Notes: generated by a model not told the origin, from the letters alone. Shown: positions 27,216 to 39,993, counted from the stretch's first letter. The stretch: 64,000 nucleotides of DNA from Diphasiastrum complanatum (GCA_029204225.1 CM055096.1:63641240-63705239); one strand, 5' to 3'. A program made the numbers and translations.

Positions 27216-28138
27216 GGGACCTTTGCTTTCTTATGTGAAATGGGGTAATCGCATTCCTATCTTTTCTCTCCAAGGAACATTGAGTTTTTTGACAAATAGT
27301 CATGTTTTAGGCTTGTGTGTGAAAACACCCTAAGTCACACTTACCTATTATCGGGTAAGGGATGTCATCGCGGGTACCACATTTTCAAAAAGAATTTCTT
27401 GCCCTGCTATCAAAACATCACGGGAAAGGCAACTCAGGCCAGTAGACCTGAATATGAGTATAGTCACACAATCCTCGATGCAAGCCTAACTGAGGATGCC
27501 TGCATTTCTTCGGTTACATTACGAGCCATAGTATGGAAAATCTCATCGTCACAGCACTCTCTAAATTCTTTCTTGGAAAGCCCCATATTATTTTCTCTTC
27601 CTTAGTCGACTACCCTGGGCCTTTCCACCTATTGGCTTTTTTGAAGAATCCTGGGCATATGGCATGACAGGCCTTCCGTCTCCAGAGCTTCATGGGCATT
27701 GTCCTGTTCCTCAATCAGATGTTTGGATGTGAGCAAAGGAAGTCTAGGAAGTCATAATAGAATTTCCATTTGAAATTGCAAAATAAAAGAGACGACTGAT
27801 TCCTGAATTAGATGAGTAGATATGCACACTATCTTCTTTCTACTTGATTACCACCAGCTTGCAAACAGCAATCTCTCCAGTTGTAAACTTTGCCATAGAT
27901 ATGGACTTCACTCAGTGCGTGAATTCTTGACTGCACATTTCAATGCAGGTACAATCATAAAAAGTCAAACTAATGAAAATGAGCAATTAATCTACAACAC
28001 TCTAAAAATGTAATAAATACTTTCTATCTTTCACATTATACATTTCTTTGTTGAAAATAGAAGTATTCAGGACTTAATGCAGTCCACTGCAATTTGTGCA
28101 GATGAATATAGAGAAATTGTACAAATTTACTATGGACC

Positions 28139-28689
28139 CTGCAGATTGGCCAATGCTTAGAAGTCGTTGTGACCACAAGCAGTTGTAAAGAACTAAAAGT
28201 AAGCTTCAAAGAAAAGCTCAAAATATTAAAACATGCAGTTGTCATAAGAAAAAATAAATTAGTACTCTAAAATCTAGTGACTTGCAATTTAAAAACCAAA
28301 ATTTGAACCATCTACGACACGTTTTGTTACGGGGGGAGGGCTAGGTCTAAGGCCCTTGTGCCCTGAAGCAAATCAGCCAAGACGGGTAGCCTGAGGCCCA
28401 CTGACTTTGCAGAGCCGAAGGGGTGCAGACCCTGCGGACCCTTCCCTTACGTATAAGTTGAGTCCGCATATGAGGAGCCTCCACCAGAAAGTCCACCAAA
28501 TTGGAGGAACCTTCACAGATGGAAGGCTGATCAAAATAAATCCCAATAAAGGAAAACTAAGGCTTCGATTTTGAAGTCTTTGTTAATTACTAGAGAGTAA
28601 TATTATCATCGTGCTTCCGTACACAGTTAAAACCTATAAGAGCATTTGAAGTATGCCTAAGCCATACGCCACAAAATATAGAATTCAAT
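28139..28689. other. Presumed AGD14-like intron sequence
   Basis: No coding frame. GC-richer patch at about 28330-28460 unlike its AT-rich surroundings, perhaps a small inserted element, but I cannot classify it. Confidence 0.35.
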
Positions 28690-30065
28690 AAAATCACTTA
28701 CAATTTTTTTTCGTCTTTACTTTTTGCAAAATAACTTGTTTTAGTTCAAACTTCAAAGCTTGAGTTAAAAGAATTTCCAATTGCTTACTTTTTACTTCTT
28801 GCAAATAAACTCATTTCGGATATTTGGTTTGGTAAAAGTATCCATGATCATTTCAAATTAACTCATTTCAGTTGAAAATTTGAACTTATATAAGTGGTGC
28901 TTTATCCATTTGAGTAGTTGAAATTTCTACGTTCTTATAGGCTAGGTAACTAGTTTCTTAGGTTTTCAGGTTGAATTAGTTAGTTGGTATACAGTTCATG
29001 TGCATAAGCAACTAAATAAGCAATTTGGTAGAAGTCGTGCTTACCAACGAAAACTATTGCAAATTTGTTGTGAATAATGATAAATACTGTATTATCTATG
29101 CAAATTTGAATATGACGTTATGTTGTGTGATGTTATAGACTTTTTGCAGGTCAGCTTGTTTAGTGAAGATCTGAGATTTCAAGCGGTGCCTATGCATTTT
29201 CACTTTTCTAGGTTTTTAGAAGGCTAGATAACAATTTTAATAGTACAACTTGGTTGACTGTAAACAGCCCAGGTAGCTGCATATCATTAGATATGCAGTT
29301 TGGTAAAAATCATAGCTACCAGCAATAACGATTGCAAATTCGTTGCAAAGTTCAACATTTCTGGAAGGAAGACTTGTGTGAATTATGATAAACAATTGCA
29401 ATATCTGAAAAAAATTGAATATAACGATATGCTGCATTACGTTGTAAACTTTAAGGTCAGAGGCACTTCTTAGAGATATTTGCTCCTAAAAGTACCTGAA
29501 AATATCCATTGCAAGGTAGAATTGAGAGTGTCACTTTAGCAAACTTTTGACCTTAAGTTAAACATGCAAATGCGCATACAAACTCAAACATTACAAACGT
29601 TTCCCGGAACCAGTGCATTTGTAAATACAATACTCACCTATTACTATTTCCAATTGAATATGTTCTACTTTTTCCAAATTAGCTCAGTTTAGTTCAAAAT
29701 TTGAACTAATAATTGTGTTGTAGTGCTTGTCACCTATTCTCTATTAGCTCTCTTGTTTTATATAAAGCTAGGCAGCAAGCTTTTGACGAGCAGCAGTGCA
29801 TGACTGCATAACTTGGAAAGAGGGGCTGTGTTTGCATTGCAAACTAGTGAAAATCTTCTATGTGACAGTTTCACAATGTGGTTAACATCCAAGTGGTTGG
29901 GTGATATACAAGAGATACATCATCCCTTTAAGCAACATCACCGATATACATAAAAATGGTCGTATGTACAAATTTTGCATACTAATACCATATGCATACC
30001 CATAAATACGGATGTGTCTGTTCTAGTGTTTGTGCAATTATGCTACAAAGCAAGGTTACCGATTG
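28690..30065 (-). repeat. R-family repeat, copy 2 (reverse orientation)
   Basis: Reverse complement of the segment type at 6.1-7.1 and 62.96-64 kb and the longest of the three. The shared start on the minus strand is CTTTGTAGCATAATTGCAC (30062 downward). It continues through CCGTATTTATGGGTATGCAT, CACTTGGATGTTAACCACAT and TTCAAATTTTGAAC. An imperfect internal duplication (29035-29220 versus 29280-29470) is visible. It sits upstream of AGD14-like exon 2 on the same strand. Confidence 0.65.
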
Positions 30066-31540
30066 ATTTGAATCGCTCGATTCGAACCGGCTAGCTCAGT
30101 TCAAATCGAGACAAGATTCAAACTTTTTTTTTTCTTCTTCTTTTTTTCCCTTATGGCGGTATTCTCTTTGGGGGGACTTGTAACTTCTAAGTTCTAATAG
30201 TTCTAAAGAGTGAGTTGACTCCAGGATTCAAGACTTTTGACTCGGGACTCAGGAGTCAGGTGTCAAGAATCAGGACTCAATTCAAATTTCGACACCTAAT
30301 GGCCCTTACTTAAACTGTCATACTAGTAACTACATATGTATTACGTCATAGATTCATGACTCTCATAACTTAGGCACTCGCACTTCCAAGCTCCATGGGT
30401 CAACCGTCAAACCCAACAAAAAAATCCAAGGTTTCAAAGTTCTAATGTTTGACAGATACACCAAAGGAATTTGGAAAAGTTAAAATTGATGTTGTGCCCG
30501 TATTTGCCTAGAATTATGAATAGATACCTACATTCTGCAATGGAATGTGATCCATTGCATCAGCGTTCCAGAACACACAAAAAATTTGCAATAGAATTGC
30601 AACTTTTTTTGCAAATAGGCCATGACCTGTTGGAGGGAGGAGAAGAGTTGTGAATTTTTTTATGCATGTCTGATCGAAGCCTGTAAACACTCTACCGACA
30701 TCTATTTGACGATTGGGATGCGGTAGGCACAATGTCAGGCATGGGAAACTAGCATGGAGCGAGAAATCTATAGATCCAGGTTTTTCTTGTCTACACATGT
30801 CAATTTTGAAAAGTGTATAGATCTAGTTGTAGATGTCGGATGGAAGCGATATGAAGTGTTACACTGTGTTTTTCATGCCTACATGAATATTTAGAATGTC
30901 AATTTAGGCCGTTACGACACATACATGAAGTTATGAATGTGGTGCTCTCTTTTGGTGTGTTTTCTGGCCCTTTTTGTGAAATAGGCAATAGGTGTCAGAT
31001 TGCCATTAGATGCTAGACTGTATATCTAAATCCCTACAAGAATGCCAAGAATGTCGGTTTTCGCCTTTACGGTTGCTACATCAATTTATGAATGTCATGG
31101 TCACTTTTTGGTGCCATTTTTGGCCCTAATATGTGAGATGAGCTATATTTATCTTATCGATGTGTCGTAAGATGCTAGATTGTGTTTTTCAATGTCTACA
31201 AAAATGTTGGAATTTTGTTTTTTAGCCATACGACGCGGTTTAGCATGTCTCATGTGTCATGCTCGTTTTTTTCGCATTACTCTAGCCCTGATTTGTTAAA
31301 TGAGCTATATTTATTGTGCAACGTACTGAATCTTTGCATGCTTTGTGTATGTTTTTTAGGGCTTTAAGTGATTGCAGTGATTGTAGCTGATAGGTCACAT
31401 CGGCACAATGCTGGTTGTTGGTAGGGGGCAAGTGGGCAGAGGTTGACCTTATACAGGGGGATGTGGCTATGTTCCATGGTTCATGTGTCCGCAGATGGAG
31501 ATGCTACCATTGTTAGATTTCTTATGCTCAGCCTTTAACA
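30066..31540. other. No gene seen
   Basis: Contains a short tract rich in ACTCAGGA-type words near 30210-30290 and several near-repeated phrases of the form GCTAGATTGTGTTTTTC (30.85-31.35 kb) suggesting degenerate tandem copies. No coding frame is supportable. Confidence 0.35.
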
Positions 31541-31935
31541 AATCGTTCAAGTAATGAGCATCTTGAAAATCGAAGGCCGACTACATGTTTTGGACCTTCA
31601 CATTTTTCCCCGTTGAGATTTTTTTTTGTCTTAAACCATTTTAAAAGCACCTTTGACTTTTTTGCCTTTTTTGCACCTTCGCGCAAAATGCGACACAGTG
31701 GCCAGAATGCCTTAGAAATCATTTTAAGGCAGCTTCAACATTTTCGCCTTTTTCGCACCTTCACAAAAAATGCGACAGTCTGGCTATAATGCTTTAGAAA
31801 CCATTTTAAGGCACCTTCGCTTTTTTTGCCTTTCTTGCACCTTCACAAAAAATGCAACACAATGGCCAAAATGCCTTGGAAACCATTTTAGGCCCACCTT
31901 CGTCTTTTTCGCATTTTTCATGTCTTTGCTCTAGA
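31541..31935 (+). repeat. Family E tail: truncated transposon 3' end with 82-bp tandem repeats
   Basis: Begins inside the same last codons (KSFK then two stops) that end the transposase-like gene at 36.79 kb, then repeats a unit of about 82 bp. The marker word ATGCGACA or ATGCAACA occurs near 31689, 31770 and 31852. It matches 36775-37103, so it is a truncated second copy of that transposon's 3' end. Confidence 0.7.
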
Positions 31936-32402
31936 GGCGCCTTTGGGATTTACATACCTTCAGTCTAAGGGCACTTTCGGGATTTACATGCCTTCAGCAC
32001 GGGTTTTTCGGCTTTTTGTTACATTGGCAGACCGACGTTGCCAATTTATCGTCAACTCTTAAACAATTGGACAAACAAATATCCTAAGGGCGGTTACCAA
32101 CTTTGTACATATGCAAAACTGGAGTAAATGGTAGTTAAGACATAAGATATTTGTCTCTTGACAGTTGTAAATATATATACTAGCTGAATCAAGCTATGTA
32201 AGTGTTAAGTTAATCGATTTCTTTATCAATTAGAGTTATCTGTAGCCAGCGTTATCACGCTCAGCAAGCTGAAGTTATTACTTCAAGCCATTGTACTCAC
32301 TGTTGATATTAATCAAAGTGCAATTTTTGTCTCACTATTGTATTGTTCATTTGTGCAAATTGTATGAATCATTCTTCTTGAATATTTCTGCTGCTAACTG
32401 TT
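31936..32402 (+). repeat. LTR-like sequence, family F copy 1
   Basis: 32.22-32.35 kb shares an ordered set of words with 58.29-58.43 kb (TTGTACTCACTGTTGATATT and AATCAAAGTGCAATTTTTGT). It lies directly before the integrase-tail coding sequence at 32403, consistent with an LTR brought next to pol by a large internal deletion. Confidence 0.45.
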
Positions 32403-34263
32403 GCGTTTTCGTTCCTACACGCGTATGCGCATTCACCAGTAGAGATGTCATTTTCGTGGAAGACCAGTTCATTGAACACAAAGGGAAAGTTGTTGATAAA
32501 TCTGACCCAAGGATCGAGCAACCAGACAATTTTGATATAGAGATTCAACGGCAGAATATTGACACTGATTCAGACAATGAGTCAGAATCTCAACGAGTCA
32601 ACCCACATCAGAGGAGGACCAAAGTTCAACCCAGAAGGTCAAACAGGTTCAGACAACCTCCATTCAGATTTAGGGATGATCCGGTTCGCTATTTTGTGTA
32701 AGAACCAACCACTGTTTCTTAGGCAATGTCTACTCTTGATGCTAACCAGTGAAAAGTAGCAATGGACACCGAATTCGATTCTCTGATGGAGAATCAAACA
32801 TGGACACTCACTAAGCTACCAAAGGACCAGGATCCAATTCCTTGTAAATGAATATTCAAGGCGAAGTACAACGCTGAAGGAAGGCTAAATCATTACAAGG
32901 CCAGGCTAGTCGCCAAAAGCTTTTCCCAGATTCCAGATCTGTTCAGAAACCTTCAGGCCAGTTATCAAACATGCTTCGATCTGCCTACTCCTCTCCTTTG
33001 CAGCTGCAGCAGATCTTGAAGTCCACCAGATGGATGCCCAGACCACTTTCCTCAATGGAACCATCAAAGAAGAAATCTATATGACGCAGCCAGAGGGATA
33101 CGAACTCAATGACAAGCAACAACACCTTGTATGCAAAATCCACAAGGCGCTCTACGGGCTAAAATAGTCAACCAAGGTCTAGTTCCAGAAGATCAACGCA
33201 TTTTTTATAGAGAATGGTTTTATTCCAAAGTCGGCAGACTCGAATGTCTACTTCAAGTCTGTATCAGATTACTTCATCATCATCACTCTCTATGTAGATG
33301 ATACACTCTTATTTAATAACAATCTGAATCTGATGAAGGATGCTAAATGCATGCTGGCCCAGGAATACAAGATGACTGACATGGATCCAGCCCACTATTG
33401 TCTCGGAATCCAAATCCAACGAGATCGACCCAATAGACTGATTTTTATCAGTCAGCAACGATATCTCAACAACGTGCTGGAAAAGTATGGAATGGCCAAC
33501 TGCAAACCAAGTCACTTTCCACTCGACCCTGGACTAAAGTTATCAAAGGAACAGTCTCCTCAAACTGAGGCAGAAAAGGAGGAGATGAAACGCTACTCGT
33601 TTCAATCCATCATCGACTCGCTGATGTACGCAACGATCTGCACGCGATCAGACCTTGCATATTCGATCAGTACACTAAGCCAGTTCGTGTCAAAATCCAG
33701 ACTTAGCTCATTGAAAAGCACTAACAAAGGTCATGGAGTACATCCAAGCAACGAAAACTCTCAGCATCTGCTACAGTGGCAGGCACACTGCCAACATCCT
33801 TGAAGCCTACAAAGATGCGGATTGGGCAGGAGATGTTGACACCAGAAAATCAACTTTTGGATTTGTATTTTAATACAACCAAGGCCCAATCTCATGGAAC
33901 AGCCAGAAGCAAATCTCAGTTGCATTATCAACGGAATACGAATACATAGCTGTCACAAATGCAACCAAAGAGATGATCCGGCTAAGGCAACTGCTTGCAG
34001 ACATCAATCTTGCACAACCACTTCCTACAACAATCTATTGTGACAATCAAAACACAATAGCGCTATCTCTCAATTCGAGATTTCACTCTCGAAGCAAACA
34101 TATCAAAATCAGGTATCATTACCTTAGAGAGAAAGTGTATAGCACGGAAGTAGCATTGGTTTTTTGCAGAACAAACTACATGGCAGCAGATTACTTCACA
34201 AAGGCTCTATCAAAGGAAGAACATCTCAGATTTAACATTAGAGAAAATATGGGCTCAAAATAG
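32403..34263 (+). pseudogene. Ty1/copia pol remnant (integrase tail to RNase H)
   Basis: Starts at the integrase C-terminus (FTSRDVIFVED), then an acidic linker and reverse transcriptase in several frames (WTLTKLPKDQDPIPCK, FKAKYNAEGRLNHYKARLVA, LYVDD at about 33289). The thumb/connection region is at 33333-33803 (ISQQRYLNNVLEKYGMANCK). RNase H is at 33973-34263 (TIYCDNQNTIAL, then YMAADYFTKALSKEEHL) and ends with a stop. Gag, protease and the integrase core are missing, and at least six frame changes exist. A different copia lineage from those at 7.7 and 47 kb. Confidence 0.85.
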
Positions 34264-34295
34264 GCCCTTTAAGAAATTTTACTTTAGAGAGAGAA

Positions 34296-34430
34296 TGCAA
34301 ACCGGTAACTTCTGATCGCCGTTTTTCAAGTTTCCAGCCTTGCCCGACGTTTAACTAGTATGGTTAATTTCAGACAATAGTTAGTTTAGCATGAGATGTA
34401 ATAACTTCTCTTCATGCTCGTTCCAAAATT
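34296..34430 (+). repeat. 3' LTR start of the 32-34 kb copia
   Basis: A purine tract (AGAGAGAGAA, 34286-34295) is followed by TGCAAACCGG, a typical 3' LTR start. The LTR seems cut short near 34430, where the transposase-like coding sequence begins. Confidence 0.5.
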
Positions 34431-36792
34431 CTACAATTTGCTAATCAACAATTGCAACGTGCAAATCAACAATTGCTTCATTATGTGCAACACACTAGTG
34501 CTGAAAATAATGCACTCAAGAATGCTATGTCAGAGTTGAATGCTACTGTCACTACTCTTCGGGGATCAAACCAAGAAATGTTAGAATCCATGGAAAAGTT
34601 GCGATCTGAGAGTTTAAAATCTGTTGTTGATATAAAAGTTATCAATAAGACAATGATGAAGAGGAAAAGAAAGAGAGTACCGATGAAGAATATTGATGAC
34701 TTATCTACACATAGCGGCAATCAGAAAAAAAGAATTCGAACATTCAAGTATGTTGTCATGTAAACTGTTTATTTGATTTGCATATGTCATTTAAGTTTGA
34801 TTTGCACTTCATAACATGGATTATTTATTTGTTAAACATAATTTGAGTTTCATATGTTTGTTGCAGATCATGTTTGGTGGCAAAGAACTATTTAACAGAT
34901 CGTTCATGCATTGGATCATCTTTAAGTCATGTTTTACCAAGAAAGCCAACAAAGGAAATGATAAAAAATGCTCGGTTTGAAAAAATGAAAAATGAAATTA
35001 TAGAGACTTTTGATTAAGGTTCAATCATACTTGGATGCGGATGTGATACAAGATGCATGTGATGTATTTGAAATTAGTAGAAATGTTTATTTAAAGAAGC
35101 TTTTTCCCAAGTGATGGCGAAGAAAATTAACCTTCCGCGTCCATATCGGGTAAGATTAGCTAGAAATTATTATAATGACGGAATGTTCAAAGTAGTTGGC
35201 CAAACACTACATATAACTGAATTATACAAATCAGAATATGGTGAGCTCAATTACAACGATTGCAATAATATATTCCTTGATGTTGAAAATGTTTTAAAAT
35301 ACATTATTCGATTCTATAAACTAGACAAACATCAAGTAAATAGAAAGATCATTAATGTTATAAAATTGGATGAATTTGAAATCATCAAGGGTCAGAAGTT
35401 GGAACGTGTGAGTGTCACTTTGATGAACAAAATTTCAGATATAGATGATCGAACATTTAGTGTTCAATCTGAAAATCACATATGGTGGTTGGCGCCAATC
35501 CAGGTATACATTTCAATTTTCATTTAGAATATCTATATTAACAATTCATACCTTGCTAGTTTTTGTTGACATGTCATGCATTACTTGTTTCTCTACAGGT
35601 TTTGAAAAAGGACCACTAAATACTATCATGGATATTTTTAAAAACAAATTATGGCGAGATTATAAAGAGACATTTGGAGGGTGAGAAATTTACAGTCGAA
35701 AACCATGGAAGTTTTCAAATTCAATGGCACCTTGCAGGGGATTTAAAAACATTAAAATGTATGTATAATGTCTCTTATGGGGCAACATCAAAGCATCCAT
35801 GTCTTTATTGCATGAAGGATTGCTACAATATGAATTTGGGATGATCAACAAACATTGGCCCAACACGAGAAGCTGAATATCCAAATATGAACAGTGTTCT
35901 GCCAATGCCATTAAAATATGTTCACATATGCACATTGCATGCTGAGATTCGTATTATTGAAAAACTAATTTACCTGCATATTCTACTAGCATGGAATCAT
36001 AAACCAGAGTCAGTGGCTAAAGCAGCAATTAGAAGGTTGGAAATAGTTCTGTCAAATGAGCAACGAAGATGTCCTCTCCGTCCAGATCGCAGGACTACAT
36101 AAAGGGAATGTCACGATTGAAAAAAGTGACAGACTCTCCGGGAAAAAAAAGAAACGTTCTTAATAAGTTATCAATTGGAGGTGCTAAAGCAAGAAGATTC
36201 TTATTCAATCACACATGCAAAGAATCAAGTGTCCAATACGAAATATGGAGAGAAATTGATCGAGCCACACGAACACTGGAAGGAAGTAATCGAGTGAAAA
36301 AGGGACGAGTGTTTACCAATTTAGATAAACTCATAGGTTTATCAGGAAAGAAAACCTATCATCAGAAGATATGAGGACTTTGCAAAATCATTGTAAAATC
36401 TGTACATGATTGTTGGGGAAAAGACAACGTCACTCATTACATAGTGCTAATCTATATCATTATCTGTTAATTTTTTCATTCAGGCTTATATTTTTTTTCT
36501 ACTAATGTAACTAATCAAAAGTATTGTTTGTAGCACATCCTTCATCATGCAATTTATTTTGGAAAGGAACATGGGAGCTTATGTATCTGGTCATCACAAG
36601 ACATGACAATCTCATTGGCAAGCAAGGAGAGAATTTCATAGAGCAACAAATCATGGAGGTTACAAATCAAGAAATAAATATTTAGTTCAACTTTTTCAGT
36701 GGTTTTACAGAAGAGCACTATTTAGATATCAAGCAAAAACCTCGCCAAGTATTACGACATTTCGAAAGGCATTCAAATCGTTCAAGTAATGA
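34431..36792 (+). pseudogene. Unclassified transposase-like multi-exon gene
   Basis: I do not recognise the family with certainty. In order: a Gln/Leu-rich coiled coil (ANQQLQRANQQLLHYV, 34436-34500, then about 60 more residues) and a basic stretch (MMKRKRKRVPMKN), probably a nuclear signal. Intron-like gaps occur (about 34760-34866 ending TTGCAG, and 35503-35599 ending CTACAG). Next come a 138-codon frame at 35111 and WHLAGDLKTLKCMYNVSYGA followed by HPCLYCMKDC (about 35725-35830), a possible zinc-binding Cys pair. The end is TNHGGYKSRNKYLVQLFQW (36645-36700) and two stops at 36787-36792. Frameshifts and stops break it. The HLxxDLK...PCxxC...NHGG layout resembles large uncharacterised DNA-transposon proteins; that is memory, not proof. 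The left end abuts a copia LTR. Confidence 0.45.
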
Positions 36793-37103
36793 GCATCCTG
36801 AAAACCGAAGGCCGACTACATGTTTCGAACCTTCACATTTTTCCCCTTTGAGATTTTAGTTTGTCTTAAACCATTTTAAAGGCAACTTCATCTTTTTCGT
36901 CTTTTTCGCACCTTTGCGAAAAATGCGACACAGTAGCCAGAATGCCTTACAAACCATTTGAAGGCACCTTTGCTTTTTTTTTTTTTTCACCTTTTTCACA
37001 CCTTCACAAAAAATGCGACACAATGGCCAGAATGCCTTATAAACCATTTTAAGACACCTTCGCTTTTTTTGCCTTTTTTGCACCTTCACGAAAAATGCGA
37101 CAA
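36775..37103 (+). repeat. Family E tail with 83-90 bp tandem repeats
   Basis: Follows the last codons of the transposase-like gene and repeats a unit marked by ATGCGACA at about 36924, 37014 and 37097. The same leader (GAAGGCCGACTACATGTTT) plus array occurs at 31541-31935. This is consistent with a 3' untranslated or subterminal array of one transposon family. Confidence 0.75.
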
Positions 37104-37764
37104 GCCACTGAGACCATCATAGAGCTTTTTCTAGCAACCAAGACAAAGCTCACAGAATCAGGGTGCAAGGCCTATCCATAGAGGCGATACAGGTGTAGGA
37201 CCTAGCCACAAAGGGGGTACAAGTGCAGGGCATAGACACAGAGGGGCACCTATCCATGACAGTCATTCAGTTTTTGGCGCATGTGTAGGGGCACCTAGGC
37301 CTTTTGCCACTCCATCAGAGCCTTCACAACCATCATCATCATCAATTGTGGGTGTCACACCTCCAAATGTAGATTGTAGCGCGAGTGGGGAGAGAGACAC
37401 ATCACCTGCCATGCCATCATCAAATGCACCTCTCGTTGGCCCATCTCATACTACCATAGGGCATGTTAGACCTCGGTCGTCGAGACACTCACAACAAAGA
37501 CATGTTAGGCTGAGAGCACAACAGACTACACTAGACAGAGGGTGCAATAGGTGCCAACACGAGGTTACCACGACAACCACACGAGCAGCATCGCACCCAA
37601 CCGCTCAACTTGTTGCTCACTCGAGAAGTTTCCATTACCGCACAATATACCAGCTCCATAATGCAAAAAGACAATATGAGATGAGCCCTTGTCGAAAGAC
37701 AGTGAACCGATATTCCGTCATCTGCTACAATGTCCAACCAAGAGCAACCTCCACAGAGAATTGA
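37104..37764 (+). other. Low-complexity open frame, Ser/Pro/His/Thr-rich
   Basis: A frame without stops runs about 37300-37764 with Ser/Pro-rich, then Arg/Gln/Thr-rich composition. The region before it repeats words like ACAGAGGGG and GTGCAGGGC. I cannot tie it to a family. It may be the low-complexity end of a transposon protein or chance. Confidence 0.25.
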
Positions 37765-39993
37765 CAGTTTTCCTCCCCTTCTACAAACTCAAATCTATTT
37801 GTCTTTCCACATGCAGATAAGATTTCCAATGTGCCAATACACAACAAATCTAGGATTCAAAAATCCACTTAGAGATTCGGTTCTGAATCTCTTGTTTGAC
37901 GAGGTCCTCAGGTCATAGTACCTCACCCATACCTGCATCTCACACTATATCTTACAACATCTGTTATCCATGATGATAGATGTTAGTGTCACCAACCCTG
38001 CCTTGTTTTGACAAGGGCATATCAGAGTAAGTCTCATTACTCTACAACCAATGCAAACTTGCAAGTGTCAAGGTGAATTATCAATGTCGATGAATGCAAG
38101 TTTTGTTTGACAAGTGCCATACAGTTCTAACTCTGTGTAACATTTGTTTATTTCTTGTTTCTCTTCACCTATTTTGTGTGAATGATTTTTGCATGAATAG
38201 CTACTGCATGAGAGTCTTCTGTAGAGCATCTCCAAGACACATTTTCACTCATCTATCCATCTTCAAATTACCTTGTACAACAGTTTGGGACTTTTGAAAA
38301 ATTCAGAAACCCATGTACAGTCAGAGTTTATTCCTGCATATCATTGCCATATTAATCTTCGAGTCAACTACAGCAAGATTGAAACAAATTTAGTTAAAAT
38401 ATGTTCAATCTTTAGTCCAGTCACATGTTCAACGTGTTTTCAACTACGTGTTCCACACGCCGATCCAATTCTGAACATAAACAGATACCCGCAATAACAT
38501 CCCCACCACGATTTGGGGGGGAGAGAGAGTGGATCTGCTTAGATCCACTGGAGTAGCTGCTACCAACAACAACATCAGCAAGATCGACAGCCAAGGTCAC
38601 AAGTCAAATATGAAAACGACAAAGCTAAGAAGACAGATGGGCAATCCAAAGAGACTCGATCAAAAAAAGTACCCCAGTCGCAACGAAGATCCTTCAAAAA
38701 AGCGAAGGTTTTCCTTGAGACTGGAACTTCAACTAAGAAAAAAACTGTGGAAACACCAAGAGGCAAATGGAGGATACAACCTCCCAGAAGTTAGTACCTG
38801 CCAAGAAACCGAAGATGAAACCGTTAATGGCAGATACAAGTGGTAAGACACAGGGAAAGCACTTGGGCATGCAAGTTGTGAAGCTGCTGAGAACTCTCCA
38901 ATTTTGAGAATGTCAACCACCTATAGCAATAAGACATTCTGATTAAATTGCGACAAGCAATTTTTTGATAAAGACTGGAAACAATAAGCACTTGGTTTTA
39001 TGTAAGCGAATGAAGATCTACGCTTTTCCAAGTACCATTCGAAGATGCCAATGCAAAGCAGAGCGACATCGTCCAATATGAGTTGTAGTAGGTCCTGCAA
39101 CACATTAGGGGTGGGATGATGTTGGCTGATTCTGACGAATCCCCAAGATACTCGGACAGAGCAACTCAAGAGCACCTCTCACCTTAGACCGAGGAGGTCT
39201 CTGAGAAGACAAGATGAACGAAGACTGAGAGCCAAGTATGAGAGCTGAGAAATACTAGCTAGGAAAGACATGCAAGAATGGTGTAAGCCTCATGGTGAAT
39301 CCCAGAAGATGGAATGACCATGTAGGAACTAGTTTTCTAGGCAAATGTAATAAATGCAAGTAGACCCCTCTTAAAGAAAGTATAGTGAGCCACCTTTTGA
39401 TGGTGACCACTAGTGGAGAGCATTATTCCACTTGTAATTTGTGAAATGTGGAAATTCCACTAGGATGCCACCTAAGCAGCTCTCTTGTTTATTTAAGAGA
39501 CTCCCTCTTTGTGAAGAGGAGCTTTTTGCATTGTATCTACTCCATGCTTAATAAGAAGATTTCCCATGAGTTTGATGCTACACTAAGCTCCTTGATCATG
39601 ATGGTTTTCTTGAGTGATGCCCCTATGATCATGCCCTTCCATTCATATTGTGTGTGGTTGTGGATTTAGAGTGGATTAGTTTTCTTGCTTTCCTAGTTGT
39701 GGATTAGATTTCATGTTTTCTTGTGGATTAATGTAGGAGCCAGCATTCAAGTAAACTAAATAGGCTAGAAGTGTGGCATAAAAAAATCTTGCATATTCTC
39801 TAACATTCTAGTTCTTGATGTTCTTGGGATGTCCAAGAATCAAAAGGCTGGTTAGTTTCTTGATTCTTGGACTTCTAACATGTTGTAGATTAGTTTCTTG
39901 CTTCTTGTTCTGTGGATTTATTGCAAGTCAGTAGTGTAGGATCTGATTCAGTTCATTTTTAAGGGCAGGTAGCTGTAGAAATTCATTGAACGT
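37765..39993. other. No gene seen
   Basis: Non-coding as far as I can see. A basic 105-codon frame at 38529-38846 has no family resemblance. GAGAGAGAG occurs at 38520. The stretch 39.35-39.95 kb has LTR-like promoter-to-polyadenylation character but no partner in the window. Confidence 0.35.

Larger units (their letters stand above)
25445..28138 (-). pseudogene. AGD14: ARF GTPase-activating protein AGD14-like, exons 2 onward, disabled
   Basis: Minus-strand pieces match the plant AGD14 ARF-GAP family in order. Exon 2 (28138-28077) follows CTGCAG and encodes GP..ICT and FICTNCSGLH, the second zinc Cys pair; two stops and a 1-bp loss spoil it. Exon 3 (27930 to about 27822) encodes QEFTH, stop, VKSISMAKFTTGE; the catalytic Arg of HREFTH is Gln, and the next Arg codon is TGA. 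A further exon (about 26976-26490) holds SQSPSYEDRFENR, SPGRFEYDRNRPVTSPYSDE and REILGDDIPALHIEEHV, with about four frame changes. Next (26148-25707) is DFGSLIDFGVDSD, a QPP/QPAAA repeat and GWASFDMNSE, ending in CAG|GTAAAG. The last (25633 to about 25455) starts WGSVNPAMVTRPSD. The 3' end is cut by an LTR at 25444. Exon 1 is not found next to it; a matching exon 1 lies at 62607 on the other strand. Confidence 0.85.

Noticed and set aside
31541-31935. Regular repeats that could be taken for a CRISPR-like array (also 36775-37103)
   Set aside because: Units of 82-90 bp are contiguous and degenerate with no unique spacers, in a plant genome, and follow a transposon gene. A tandem array is the simple reading.
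37348-37764. 138-codon Ser/Arg/Thr-rich frame as a host gene
   Set aside because: Low complexity, no ATG at the start, and adjacent to transposon debris. Kept only as an unclassified open frame.
38529-38846. 105-codon Lys/Arg-rich plus-strand frame
   Set aside because: No family resemblance, no conserved motif, and overlapping frames on the other strand. Composition follows A-rich DNA.
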